Source of the DNA: SZAS-103 sp038316385
Lineage (GTDB): Bacteria > Pseudomonadota > Gammaproteobacteria > Xanthomonadales > Xanthomonadaceae
Direction: 5' to 3'
Length of the DNA: 41,312 nucleotides
NCBI GenBank assembly: GCA_038316385.1
Contig: JBBQAN010000023.1
Location: forward strand, 1-41,312
Positions 1 through 8,566 of this stretch are shown here, piece after piece (positions within the stretch are counted from its first letter, which is position 1; the number at the start of each line of letters is the position of its first letter). The position numbers and the translations under genes are program-made. Below the pieces are notes generated by a model that was given only the letters and a program-made list of their open reading frames with translations, was not told where the DNA came from and did no database searches.

Positions 1-2147
1 CGCAGGCGAAGGATTACGCCGGCAAGCTCGGCATCCGCCACACGTATGCGAGCAATGGCCAGGGCATCTACGGCATCGACATGCAGACTGGTGTCGAGGG
101 CGAGGTTGCGCGCTATCCAACGCCGGATGAGTTGTGGGCGCTGACGTTTGCGCAATCCAACGCGTGGCGTGATCGCTTCGCGGCGGTGCCTTTCGAGAGC
201 AAGAGCGGCAGCTGGCAGATCCGCTTCTATCAGGAGATCGCCGTCAACCGGGTGCTGGAGGCGATTGCGCTCGGCCAGCAGCGCGTGCTGCTGACGCTCG
301 CCACCGGCACCGGCAAGACCTCGATCGCGTTCCAGATCGCATGGAAGTTGTATCAGGCGCGCTGGAGCCGCGATGGCGAGCCGACACGACGGCCGCGCAT
401 CCTGTTTCTTGCCGATCGCAACACGCTCGCGAATCAGGCGTTCAACGACTTCAACTCGTTCGCGGCGTTCGCCGAGGATGCGCTGGTGCGGATCGACCCC
501 GATGCGATTCGCTCGCGTGGTCGCGTACCAACCAACGGCAACGTGTTCTTCACAATCTTCCAGACCTTCATGAGCGGGCCGCCGAAGGATGGCAAGCCAT
601 CGCCAGCGTTCGGCGAGTATCCGCCGGACTATTTCGATTTCATCGTCATCGACGAATGCCATCGCGGCGGCGCGAATGACGAGAGCAACTGGCGCGACAT
701 CCTCGATCACTTCGCACCGGCCGTGCAGCTTGGCCTGACCGCAACGCCGAAGCGTCGCGACAACGTGGACACCTACGCGTATTTCGGCGAGCCGGTGTAC
801 ATCTACTCGCTCAAGGAAGGCATCAGCGACGGCTTCCTGACGCCGTACAAACTCAAGCAGATCGGCACCACGCTGGACGAGTACGTGTACACGCCGGACG
901 ACGAGGTGGTGGAGGGCGAGGTCGAGGCCGGCAAGCGCTACGAGGAGGCCGACTTCAACCGCATCATCCAGATCAGGGAGCGCGAGGCGTATCGCGTGAA
1001 GCTGTTCATGGGCTTGATCGACCAGCGCGAGAAGACGCTGGTGTTCTGCGCGACCCAGGATCACGCGCTTGCGGTGCGCGATTTGATCAACCAGGACAAG
1101 ACCAGCAGCGATCCTCAGTACTGCGTGCGGGTGACCGCCAACGACGGCGCGCTCGGCGACCAATCCCTGCGGGCGTTTCAAGACAACGAGAAGACGATTC
1201 CGACGATCCTGACCACGTCGCAAAAGCTCTCGACCGGCGTGGATGCGCGCAACGTGCGCAACATTGTGTTGATGCGGCCGATCCATTCGCTGATCGAGTT
1301 CAAGCAGATCATCGGGCGCGGCACGCGGCTGTACGAAGGCAAGGATTACTTCACGATCTACGATTTCGTGAAGGCTTATGAGCATTTCCGTGATCCGGAA
1401 TGGGATGGCGATCCGGAAGAAGAGGAACTCTGTTCAAAATGCGGCAACAGGCCTTGCACCTGTGTGCCACGGCCGCGCGAACCCTGCGAAAAATGCGGCG
1501 CAAGTCCGTGCGAATGCCCGTGTCCGAAGTGCGGGAAGCGGCCGTGCGAGTGCAAGAAGCGGGCGATCGTGAAGCTGGCCGACGGCAAGGAACGGCGCAT
1601 CCAGAGCATGATCGCGACGATGTTCCTCGGGCCTGACGGCAGGCCGATTTCAGCAGCGCAGTTTCTGGAAACGCTGTACGGAGCGCTGCCCGAGTTCTTC
1701 AAGGACGAAGAGGAACTGCGAACGATCTGGAGTCTTCCGGATAAACGCAAGACGCTGCTGGAAGGATTGGCGGACAAGGGCTTCGGCATGGCGCAGTTGG
1801 CGGACATGCAAAAGCTCATTGAGGCCGAGGACAGCGATCTGTTCGATGTGTTGGCCTACATCGCATTCGCCGCCGCTCCCTTGCAGCGTGCTGAGCGGGC
1901 TGCTGCGGCCGTGGCGGAGAGTCGCGCCCGTTACAACGACAAGCAGCAAGCTTTCGTGGACTTTGTGCTGGCGCAATACGTGGCGCAGGGCGTTGAGGAA
2001 CTCGATCAGGAGAAGCTGGCGCCGCTGCTGCGGCTCAAGTACCGCAACGCGATCGCCGATGCGACAGCCGAACTGGGCAATCCCGAGCAAATCAGGCGCG
2101 TGTTTCTGGGATTCCAGAAGTATCTTTACATCGAACAGCGTCACTGA
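1..2147 (+). CDS. hsdR: Type I restriction endonuclease subunit R (3' part)
   Basis: The motor/cleavage subunit of a type I restriction-modification complex: it translocates DNA using ATP and cuts unmodified DNA. The reading frame is open from base 3, so the N-terminal nuclease domain lies outside the window; the first in-window ATG at 81 is internal. Visible helicase motifs are Walker A ATGTGKT (bases 300-320), the DECH Walker B box (about 651), motif III LTATPKR (about 734) and motif VI IGRGTR (about 1311). Bases 1431-1560 encode three back-to-back copies of C-x2-C-G-x2-P-C-x-C, twelve cysteines in all, between the helicase core and the C-terminal domain; this looks like a zinc-binding insert. 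The C-terminal part fits the EcoEI-type R subunit family. Its hsdM/hsdS partners are not in the window. Family assignment is firm; activity cannot be judged without the nuclease domain. Confidence 0.93.
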   Translation, partial: QAKDYAGKLGIRHTYASNGQGIYGIDMQTGVEGEVARYPTPDELWALTFAQSNAWRDRFAAVPFESKSGSWQIRFYQEIAVNRVLEAIALGQQRVLLTLATGTGKTSIAFQIAWKLYQARWSRDGEPTRRPRILFLADRNTLANQAFNDFNSFAAFAEDALVRIDPDAIRSRGRVPTNGNVFFTIFQTFMSGPPKDGKPSPAFGEYPPDYFDFIVIDECHRGGANDESNWRDILDHFAPAVQLGLTATPKRRDNVDTYAYFGEPVYIYSLKEGISDGFLTPYKLKQIGTTLDEYVYTPDDEVVEGEVEAGKRYEEADFNRIIQIREREAYRVKLFMGLIDQREKTLVFCATQDHALAVRDLINQDKTSSDPQYCVRVTANDGALGDQSLRAFQDNEKTIPTILTTSQKLSTGVDARNVRNIVLMRPIHSLIEFKQIIGRGTRLYEGKDYFTIYDFVKAYEHFRDPEWDGDPEEEELCSKCGNRPCTCVPRPREPCEKCGASPCECPCPKCGKRPCECKKRAIVKLADGKERRIQSMIATMFLGPDGRPISAAQFLETLYGALPEFFKDEEELRTIWSLPDKRKTLLEGLADKGFGMAQLADMQKLIEAEDSDLFDVLAYIAFAAAPLQRAERAAAAVAESRARYNDKQQAFVDFVLAQYVAQGVEELDQEKLAPLLRLKYRNAIADATAELGNPEQIRRVFLGFQKYLYIEQRH

Positions 2148-2196
2148 AAGTTTGTCTTGAACTGACGCGGGTTAGGCAATCATCAGTCCAGCCATG

Positions 2197-2223
2197 AAAA
2201 AGCCGGCTCTGGGCCGGCTTTTC
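2197..2223. terminator. Bidirectional intrinsic terminator between hsdR and tRNA-Pro
   Basis: A perfect 10-bp stem with a 5-base loop. The arms are AAAAGCCGGC (2198-2207) and GCCGGCTTTT (2213-2222), so each strand ends in a T run. It can end hsdR transcription on the plus strand and tRNA-Pro transcription on the minus strand. Confidence 0.85.
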
Positions 2224-2234
2224 GTGCAATGAGT

Positions 2235-2311
<77 letters not shown>

Positions 2312-2323
2312 ACTGAGCCGTGC

Positions 2324-2352
2324 ATTCTAGGGGTCGCGGCGTGGGCAGGCAA
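2324..2352 (-). promoter_or_regulatory. Sigma-70 promoter of tRNA-Pro
   Basis: Reading the minus strand there is TTGCCT (2352-2347), a 17-base spacer and TAGAAT (2329-2324), about 12 bases before the mature tRNA start. Spacing and hexamers fit a housekeeping sigma-70 promoter, and the GC-rich discriminator is what is expected of a stable-RNA promoter. Confidence 0.7.
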
Positions 2353-2479
2353 GCGTGGGTTGCGCAGTAAGGCTGTGCGCCGCTGGAATCGGTAGAATCC
2401 CATTGAAATCCCACCCAGCAATGGCTGGAGTTGTTGCGGATGGATCCGCATGCAACACCAACTGACGAGGAATCTGGTA

Positions 2480-3868
2480 TTGATCAAGCCCCGCACCATG
2501 CCCGGCGTCATGGAATTGCTGCCGCGCGAGCAGATCGCGTTCCAGCGCATGCTCGATGTCATCCGCCGTAACTACGAGCGCTTCGGCTTCCTGCCGATCG
2601 AAACGCCGGCCATTGAGTTGTCGGAAATGCTGCTCACCAAGAGTGGCGGCGAAACCGAGCGCCAGGTTTATTTCGTGCAGTCCACCGGCGCACTCGAGAA
2701 ATCGGGCGAGGGCGTGCCCGAACTCGCACTGCGCTTCGATCTCACCGTACCGCTGGCGCGTTACGTCGCCGAGCACGAACATGACCTCGCATTCCCGTTC
2801 CGCCGTTACCAGATGCAGCGCGTGTACCGCGGCGAACGCGCGCAACGCGGCCGTTTTCGTGAGTTTTACCAGGCCGATATCGATGTGATCGGCAAGGATG
2901 CACTATCGATCCGCTTCGATGCGGAACTGCCGGCGGTGATCTATGCCGTGTTCACCGAATTGGCGATCGGGCCGTTCACGATTCACATCAACAACCGTAA
3001 ATTGATGCGAGGATTTCTTGAAGGCTTGGGCATAGCGGATGGCGAACAGCAGGCGTTGGTGTTGCGCGAAGTGGACAAGCTCGACAAACGCGGCGCCGAT
3101 CACGTGCGTGCCACCCTGACCGGCGAAGGATTTGGTTTGTCGCCCGAAGTAGCCGACAAGTTGCTTGATTTCGTGCGCATCCGCTCGCACGGACATCAGG
3201 ATGCGCTGGAGAAGTTGGCTGCGTTGGGCGCAGGTAGTGAGGTCTTCAATACAGGTGTTGGCGAATTGCGCGACGTGTTGGAGATGGTGTGCGCACTCGG
3301 CGTTCCGGAATCGCATTACGCGATCAATCTGTCGATCGCGCGTGGCCTCGATTACTACACCGGCACCGTCTTCGAAACCATGTTGAACGAACACCCGCAG
3401 ATAGGTTCGATCTGTTCGGGCGGGCGTTACGACGATCTGGCCGGCAACTACACGAAGTCGAAACTGCCCGGTGTGGGCATCTCGATCGGTGTCACCCGAT
3501 TGTTCTGGCAATTGCAGGACGCGGGCTTGATCGACAAGGCAGAAAGTTCGGTGCAAGCATTGGTTGGCCTGCTCGACGAGTCGCGATTGCACGAAGGCTT
3601 GCAGCTTGCGCGTGAGCTGCGTGCCGGCGGCATCAACACCGAAGTGCAGCTTGAATCGCGCAAGCTCGCGCGGCAGATGCAATACGCCGATCGCGCAGGC
3701 ATTCGGTTCGTTATATTGATAGGTGAGGATGAAGCTGCGCGTGGCATGGTGACAGTGAAAGACATGCGCCGCGGCGAACAATTTGAAGTTGCGCGTGCGG
3801 AACTTGTCGGCGCATTACGGGTGGAAATCGAGCAAGCACTGGCGATGCAGCAGGGGACGCAGGCATGA
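2480..3868 (+). CDS. hisS: Histidyl-tRNA synthetase
   Basis: Class II aminoacyl-tRNA synthetase that charges tRNA-His in the cytoplasm; 462 aa from the start chosen here. Visible are the class II motif 2 region (RYQMQRVYRGERAQRG, about residues 113-128), the histidine-specific HisA motif RGLDYYTG (about residue 288) and the GVGISIG motif 3 region, followed by a C-terminal anticodon-binding domain. The start is TTG at 2480 because the protein then begins M-I-K-P-R-T, as I recall for Xanthomonas HisRS, and an ACGAGGA ribosome site sits 9 bases upstream. An in-frame ATG at 2450 would add 10 residues and cannot be excluded. Its stop overlaps the hutH start as ATGA, so the two are probably translated in tandem. 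A TAGAAT at 2393-2398 may be its -10 box, but no good -35 is visible. Confidence 0.93.
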   Translation: MIKPRTMPGVMELLPREQIAFQRMLDVIRRNYERFGFLPIETPAIELSEMLLTKSGGETERQVYFVQSTGALEKSGEGVPELALRFDLTVPLARYVAEHEHDLAFPFRRYQMQRVYRGERAQRGRFREFYQADIDVIGKDALSIRFDAELPAVIYAVFTELAIGPFTIHINNRKLMRGFLEGLGIADGEQQALVLREVDKLDKRGADHVRATLTGEGFGLSPEVADKLLDFVRIRSHGHQDALEKLAALGAGSEVFNTGVGELRDVLEMVCALGVPESHYAINLSIARGLDYYTGTVFETMLNEHPQIGSICSGGRYDDLAGNYTKSKLPGVGISIGVTRLFWQLQDAGLIDKAESSVQALVGLLDESRLHEGLQLARELRAGGINTEVQLESRKLARQMQYADRAGIRFVILIGEDEAARGMVTVKDMRRGEQFEVARAELVGALRVEIEQALAMQQGTQA

Positions 3869-5787
3869 CCGAGACCGCACAATTGAACGGCATTGTGCAG
3901 TTGAACGGCACTTCGCTCACGCGCGCGCAACTCATCGCGATCAGTCGCGGTGCAAGTGTCGCGCTTGACGCACTGCAACTCGTTGCAGTGAAGCGCGCGG
4001 CGGACTTTCTCGCGGAGCAAGTGCGTCGCGAAGAGCCAATCTACGGCGTCAACACTGGTTTCGGCAGCAACGCCGACCGCCTGCTTGGCGCGCATCGTGT
4101 GCGCGATCAATTGCCGGGAAATCGTTCGACTGACGAGGTGAGCCTGCACGAAGAATTGCAACGGAACCTCATCATCACCCATGCGGTATGCGTGGGTGAA
4201 CCGCTCGCACAGAAAATCGTGCGCACGATGCTCGCGATACGGATCAATACCTTGATGCGTGGGCATTCAGGCATCCGCGTCGAAACGCTGAAGGCGCTGG
4301 CGGATATGCTCAACGCGGGCATCGTTCCAGTCATCCCCGAGTTGGGTTCGGTCGGTGCGAGCGGCGATCTGGCACCGCTGTCGCATTTGGCGATCGTGCT
4401 GCTCGGTGGCGGTGAAGCCTTTTTTGAAGGCCAGCGCATGCCGGGTGCTGAAGCGCTGCAACGCGCTGGCCTCGAACGCGTGCGGCTGTCGTACAAGGAA
4501 GGCCTGGCGCTCAATAATGGCACCGCGCAAATGTTGGCCTGCGGCGTGCTCGCAGTCGACCGACTTGAACGCTTGCTCGATACCGCCGACTTGGCTGCGG
4601 CGATGACGATTGATGCATTCGCCGGCCGCGTGCATGCCTTCGATGAAGCGGTGCACGCATTGCGCCCGCATCCTGGGCAGGTGCATGCAGCGTCGCATTT
4701 GCGCGCGTTGCTGGCGGGCTCGACGCTCGCAGAAATTCCGTACCATCTGGTGCCACGCTTCGCTGCCTGGCAACCGCAGAGTTGGGACACGACGGAATCG
4801 CAAGCACTGCGCTTCGACATTCGCTGGGATTGGGTACCGCTCGACCAGCGCCACGGTCGTGAGAAGTTCTACCAGCGTTTCCGTCCGTTTCGCGGCGGCA
4901 AGAAGCATCAGCCGCAGGACAGCTATTCGTTGCGCTGCGTGCCGCAGGTGCATGGAGCGGTGCGCGATGCGGTCGCGCAGGCGGCGCGTGTGATGGACAT
5001 CGAGCTCAACGCGGTTACCGACAATCCGTTGATCTTTGTGGACGCCGTCGATGCAAAACATCTGGAAGAACAGGTGATTTCCGCAGGCCACTTCCACGGT
5101 ATGCCGCTGGCGCTTGCGATGAGCTATGTGAAAGCCGCGATTCCGGTGCTTGCATCGATCTCGGAGCGGCGCTTGAACAAGCTCGTTGATCCCGCAACGA
5201 ACGATGGCTTGCCGGCATTCCTGATCGGCAACGAAGACTCGACCGAATCAGGTTTCATGATCGTGCAATACACCGCAGCGGCGATCGTCAACGATCTCGC
5301 CAGTCGCGCGCATCCGGCCTCGGTGTATTCGATTCCGACCAGCGCGAACGCGGAAGATCATGTGTCGATGGGCGCGAATGAAGCGCGCCACGTGCTCGAC
5401 ATGACCGACGACCTCGCGCGCGTGCTCGGGCTGGAACTTTATACAGCCGCGCAGGCACTGGATTTCCGCCAGGACATGATTCATGCGGCACAGGAACTGG
5501 CCGCTCGCAGCGATGCGGTCGGCTTGGCGCGCAAGATCCACGGTGGGCCTGCGGAAAGCGATCCAGCCCGCAACACGTTCCTCGCTGAAGTCGAAGCCTT
5601 GCGCGCGGAGTTGGCCTCCGCTCCCGCGTTCAAGCCGGGCAGGGCGATCGAAGCCGCGTGGCACGCGCTGCGCGATGCGATTCCGTTCATGGACCGCGAC
5701 CGCGCGATGGATGGCGACGTCGCGATGGCGGTCACGCTGGTCGACGGGGACGTCCTGCTCGCTGCAGCGCGTCGCGCCGCCTGCTGA
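3865..5787 (+). CDS. hutH: Histidine ammonia-lyase family enzyme, long form
   Basis: Member of the MIO-dependent aromatic amino acid lyase family; histidine ammonia-lyase removes ammonia from histidine to give urocanate. The cofactor-forming triad Ala165-Ser166-Gly167 sits in GSVGASGDLAPL. The substrate-selectivity pair is Thr105-His106, resembling Ser-His of histidine lyases rather than His-Leu (tyrosine) or Phe-Leu (phenylalanine) types. The YGVNTGFG and QDSYSLRC motifs are present. At 640 aa it is about 130 aa longer than usual HutH (about 510): a Trp/Arg-rich insert of roughly 55 aa lies just before QDSYSLRC, and the C-terminus is extended. No hutU, hutI or hutG lies nearby. The ATG overlaps the hisS stop by 4 bases, implying coupled translation. 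Family is certain; histidine as substrate is likely but not proven. Confidence 0.8.
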   Translation: MTETAQLNGIVQLNGTSLTRAQLIAISRGASVALDALQLVAVKRAADFLAEQVRREEPIYGVNTGFGSNADRLLGAHRVRDQLPGNRSTDEVSLHEELQRNLIITHAVCVGEPLAQKIVRTMLAIRINTLMRGHSGIRVETLKALADMLNAGIVPVIPELGSVGASGDLAPLSHLAIVLLGGGEAFFEGQRMPGAEALQRAGLERVRLSYKEGLALNNGTAQMLACGVLAVDRLERLLDTADLAAAMTIDAFAGRVHAFDEAVHALRPHPGQVHAASHLRALLAGSTLAEIPYHLVPRFAAWQPQSWDTTESQALRFDIRWDWVPLDQRHGREKFYQRFRPFRGGKKHQPQDSYSLRCVPQVHGAVRDAVAQAARVMDIELNAVTDNPLIFVDAVDAKHLEEQVISAGHFHGMPLALAMSYVKAAIPVLASISERRLNKLVDPATNDGLPAFLIGNEDSTESGFMIVQYTAAAIVNDLASRAHPASVYSIPTSANAEDHVSMGANEARHVLDMTDDLARVLGLELYTAAQALDFRQDMIHAAQELAARSDAVGLARKIHGGPAESDPARNTFLAEVEALRAELASAPAFKPGRAIEAAWHALRDAIPFMDRDRAMDGDVAMAVTLVDGDVLLAAARRAAC

Positions 5788-5809
5788 TCGCTGGCATCGC
5801 CTGATCGCA

Positions 5810-5838
5810 GGTCCATGCATGCGTTGTCTGCATGGACC
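5810..5838 (+). terminator. Hairpin after hutH, without T run
   Basis: A 10-bp perfect stem (5810-5819 with 5829-5838, arms GGTCCATGCA / TGCATGGACC) and a 9-base loop lies 22 bases after the hutH stop. No T tract follows, so it could be a factor-dependent terminator, an mRNA 3'-end stabiliser or a regulatory site. Position argues for 3'-end function. Confidence 0.35.
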
Positions 5839-5876
5839 CACGCTGAATCCTTCCGAATAGAGAATCTGCCCAGATG

Positions 5877-5922
5877 TTGACTCGTGTTGTCCAGCATGCC
5901 AATGTATTAACGCGTTAATACA
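5877..5922 (+). promoter_or_regulatory. Promoter/operator of the his regulator-biosynthesis operon
   Basis: A perfect 20-bp palindrome, TGTATTAACGCGTTAATACA, occupies 5903-5922, 21 bases before the TrpR-family regulator gene. A good -35 hexamer TTGACT is at 5877-5882, which puts the expected -10 region at the palindrome's left edge; bound repressor would occlude polymerase. I recall that comparative genomics assigns Xanthomonadales a TrpR-family regulator, called HisR, for histidine biosynthesis. Autoregulation by the neighbouring gene is inference. Confidence 0.7.
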
Positions 5923-5943
5923 TTTGATCATTGTCGGAAACAC

Positions 5944-6267
5944 ATGAAACGCCGCTCGCTGCCAGTCACCCGTGCAAAGGAAAGCTCCGCGCTGCGCCAG
6001 CTCGGCGAGGCGCTGTGCAGCCTTCGCGATGCAGCAGAAGCGCGATTGTTTCTCGAAGACCTGTGCACGCCGGCTGAGCTCGAAGCCCTCGCCGATCGCT
6101 GGCGGGTCGTGCCGTTGCTGCTCGCAGGCGTTCCCTATCGCGAGATCCACGACCGCACCGCGGTCAGCGTCACCACGATTGGTCGCGTCGCGCGCTCGCT
6201 TGAGCGCGGTGCCGGCGGCTACCGGCTGGCGGCATCGCGGCTCGGCCACCCCGACGCCATCCATTGA
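5944..6267 (+). CDS. TrpR/YerC-family regulator of histidine biosynthesis
   Basis: A 107-aa all-helical DNA-binding protein of the TrpR/YerC (YecD) family. The helix-turn-helix is at about residues 62-86, starting PYREIHDRTAVSVTTIGRV. The preceding helices (AEARLFLEDLCTPAELEALADRW) match the dimerisation core of TrpR. It lies directly downstream of a perfect palindrome and directly upstream of hisG, so the expected role is a repressor of the his operon and of itself, probably using histidine as co-repressor by analogy to tryptophan and TrpR. The effector is inference. The name HisR has been used for this group in regulon predictions, but that symbol means a tRNA in E. coli, so none is assigned. 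Confidence 0.82.
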   Translation: MKRRSLPVTRAKESSALRQLGEALCSLRDAAEARLFLEDLCTPAELEALADRWRVVPLLLAGVPYREIHDRTAVSVTTIGRVARSLERGAGGYRLAASRLGHPDAIH

Positions 6268-6332
6268 CCCACTCGCCTTGCGCAGGAAGGCGCCAAGCAG
6301 GCGCCGCCGTTGCATCATTGTCTGGAGTTGCC

Positions 6333-7232
6333 ATGAAATCGCGTGACCGTTTGCGCATCGCCATCCAGAAGTCAGGGCGCCTTTCGGAGCCAGCACGCGA
6401 CCTGCTCGCGCGCGCCGGATTGAGCTTCCGTGAAAGCCGCGATCGCTTGTTCTGCTATGGCGAATCGCTGCCGATCGATCTGTTGCTCGTGCGCGACGAC
6501 GACATTCCTGGCTTGATCGCGGAAGGGGTCTGCGATCTGGGCGTGGTCGGACGCAATGTACTGCTGGAACAGGTGCTGGAGCGTTCGGACACGGGATTGC
6601 CCAACGCTTTTTCCGAATTGCGTGCGCTCGGTTTCGGTGGTTGCCGGCTCGCAATTGCCGCGCCACAGGAGAATAAATGGAATGGTATTGCGGATCTTGC
6701 CGGCAAGCGCATCGCGACCAGTTATCCGCGCCTGCTTGCGCAATGGCTGGCCGCGAACGCGATTGATGCGGAGGTGGTGATGCTCTCGGGATCTGTGGAA
6801 ATCGCGCCACGTCTTGGCAAGGCCGACGCGATCTGCGACCTGGTGTCGAGTGGCGCGACGCTTGCGGCGAACCAGTTGCGCGAAGTGGAGACCGTGCTCG
6901 AAACGCAGGCGGTACTCGCCGGCCCCGCGCAATTGTTCACCGACGAGCGCGCCGAGCTTGCCGGTCTGCTGCTGCGTCGACTCGACGGCGTGCTCTCGGT
7001 GCGCGACAGCAAGCTGGTGTTGATGCAGGCTCCGCGCGTCGCATTGCCCGAGCTGCTGCGCCTGCTCGGCGACGCCGATGTGCCGACACTGACCTCGATC
7101 GAAGGCCGTGCCGACGATGTGTCGTTGCAGACCGTGTGCCGCAGCGCGGTGACATGGCAGCGGCTGGAGGATATGAAGAGAGCCGGCGCGCGCGGCTTGC
7201 TGGTGCTGCCGGTGGAACAGATGCTCGCATGA
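6333..7232 (+). CDS. hisG: ATP phosphoribosyltransferase, long form
   Basis: First enzyme of histidine synthesis: joins ATP and PRPP to phosphoribosyl-ATP. The 299-aa length and a C-terminal ACT-like regulatory domain (about residues 225-299) mark the long, hexameric, histidine-inhibited form, so HisZ is not needed. The N-terminus LRIAIQKSGRL, the RDDDIPGL region, and the GKRIATSYP and DAICDLVSSGATL motifs match the E. coli enzyme closely. ATG 6333 is chosen because CTGGAG precedes it and it aligns with the family N-terminus; an upstream in-frame extension to 6264 lacks family similarity. The gene overlaps hisD by ATGA. Confidence 0.97.
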   Translation: MKSRDRLRIAIQKSGRLSEPARDLLARAGLSFRESRDRLFCYGESLPIDLLLVRDDDIPGLIAEGVCDLGVVGRNVLLEQVLERSDTGLPNAFSELRALGFGGCRLAIAAPQENKWNGIADLAGKRIATSYPRLLAQWLAANAIDAEVVMLSGSVEIAPRLGKADAICDLVSSGATLAANQLREVETVLETQAVLAGPAQLFTDERAELAGLLLRRLDGVLSVRDSKLVLMQAPRVALPELLRLLGDADVPTLTSIEGRADDVSLQTVCRSAVTWQRLEDMKRAGARGLLVLPVEQMLA

Positions 7233-8566
7233 ACGCATCGCTGCCCATCACCGCGTCGTCGCGATTGACCATTAGTCGCTGGTCCGGTCTTGACGAAATT
7301 GGACGAGCTGCGCTGCTTGCGCGGCCTCTGCGTCCACTGCAGCAGTCGGATGCTGTCGCGGGCATCATCGAGCAGGTGCGTTCCGGCGGTGATGGCGTAC
7401 TGCGCTCGCTGACGCGTCGTTACGATGGCGTCGAACTCGCTGCGCTGGAAGTCGATGCGGCGATGCTCGAAGCCGCCGAACGCGCACTCGACTCCGCATT
7501 ATGTGCGGCGATGCGAAACGCACTCGCGCGCATCGAGGCATTCCATGCAGCCGGTGCACCGAACGGATACGCGGTCGATACCGCACCCGGTGTGCGTTGC
7601 GAACGCATCCTGCGGCCGCTCGACCGGGTCGGCCTGTACATACCGGCCGGCTCTGCACCCTTGTTCTCCACAGTGCTGATGCTCGCTGCGCCTGCGCGAC
7701 TAGCCGGATGCCGCGAAGTCATCCTGTGCACGCCGCCGCGCGCCGATGGCGAAGCCGATCCGCTCGTGCTTGCTGCTGCTCGGATGTGCGGCATCGCGCG
7801 CGTTTTCACCATCGGCGGTGCGCAAGCGATCGCGGCGATGGCCTTTGGAACGGCGAGCATCCCACGCTGCGACAAGCTGTTCGGGCCCGGCAATGCGTGG
7901 GTGACCGAAGCCAAGCGGCAGGTCGCGGCGATGCCGGACGGCGTTGCGATCGACATGCCTGCCGGGCCGTCGGAAGTGCTAGTAATCGCGGACGCTGCCG
8001 CGAATCCCGCGTTTGTCGCCGCCGACTTGCTCGCGCAAGCCGAACATGGGCCGGATTCACAGGTGATCATGATCACCGACAGCGCGGTATTGGCCGATGC
8101 GGTGTGCAATGCGGTCGAACGCCAGCTCGTGCAACTGCCACGGCGCGCAACCGCGTCGCAGGCATTGGCATGCAGCCGCATCATCGTGGTCGAAGGACTG
8201 GACGTTGCGATCGAACTCTCCAATCGCTACGCGCCGGAACACCTGATCCTGCAGGTCGCTGATCCCCGTTCATTGCTGGCGCAGGTGCGTGCTGCCGGCT
8301 CGGTGTTCCTTGGTGCGTGGTCGCCGGAGTCGGTCGGTGACTATTGCAGCGGCACCAACCATGTGTTGCCGACCGACGGCTGGGCGAGGGCCTACAGCGG
8401 CGTGTCGGTCGCGAGTTTCCAGCGCGCGATCACCGTGCAGGAACTCAGCCGCGACGGGCTCGCAACGATCGGGCGCGAAGCGATCGTGATGGCGGAAGCC
8501 GAAGGCTTGCGCGCGCACGCACAAGCCGTGCGCATCCGGCTTGCGGAACGCGGGATCGCTCCGTGA
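7229..8566 (+). CDS. hisD: Histidinol dehydrogenase
   Basis: Zinc- and NAD-dependent enzyme for the last two steps of histidine synthesis, histidinol to histidinal to histidine; 445 aa, normal for the family. Signature segments are GPGNAWVTEAKRQV, DMPAGPSEVLVIAD, AQAEHGPDSQ (with a metal-ligand His), NRYAPEHL and GDYCSGTNHVLPT. The ATG at 7229 lies within the hisG stop (ATGA), so translation is coupled. Longer in-frame extensions to 7136 run inside hisG and are not used. Confidence 0.97.
   Translation: MNASLPITASSRLTISRWSGLDEIGRAALLARPLRPLQQSDAVAGIIEQVRSGGDGVLRSLTRRYDGVELAALEVDAAMLEAAERALDSALCAAMRNALARIEAFHAAGAPNGYAVDTAPGVRCERILRPLDRVGLYIPAGSAPLFSTVLMLAAPARLAGCREVILCTPPRADGEADPLVLAAARMCGIARVFTIGGAQAIAAMAFGTASIPRCDKLFGPGNAWVTEAKRQVAAMPDGVAIDMPAGPSEVLVIADAAANPAFVAADLLAQAEHGPDSQVIMITDSAVLADAVCNAVERQLVQLPRRATASQALACSRIIVVEGLDVAIELSNRYAPEHLILQVADPRSLLAQVRAAGSVFLGAWSPESVGDYCSGTNHVLPTDGWARAYSGVSVASFQRAITVQELSRDGLATIGREAIVMAEAEGLRAHAQAVRIRLAERGIAP

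Noticed and set aside
1..2147. A defence island around hsdR
   Set aside because: Only the hsdR end is inside the window; everything downstream is housekeeping metabolism, so no further defence genes can be supported.
6268..6332. Possible histidine attenuator leader before hisG
   Set aside because: Only two adjacent His codons in one frame, no start with a ribosome site and no terminator/antiterminator pair; the upstream operator explains control better.
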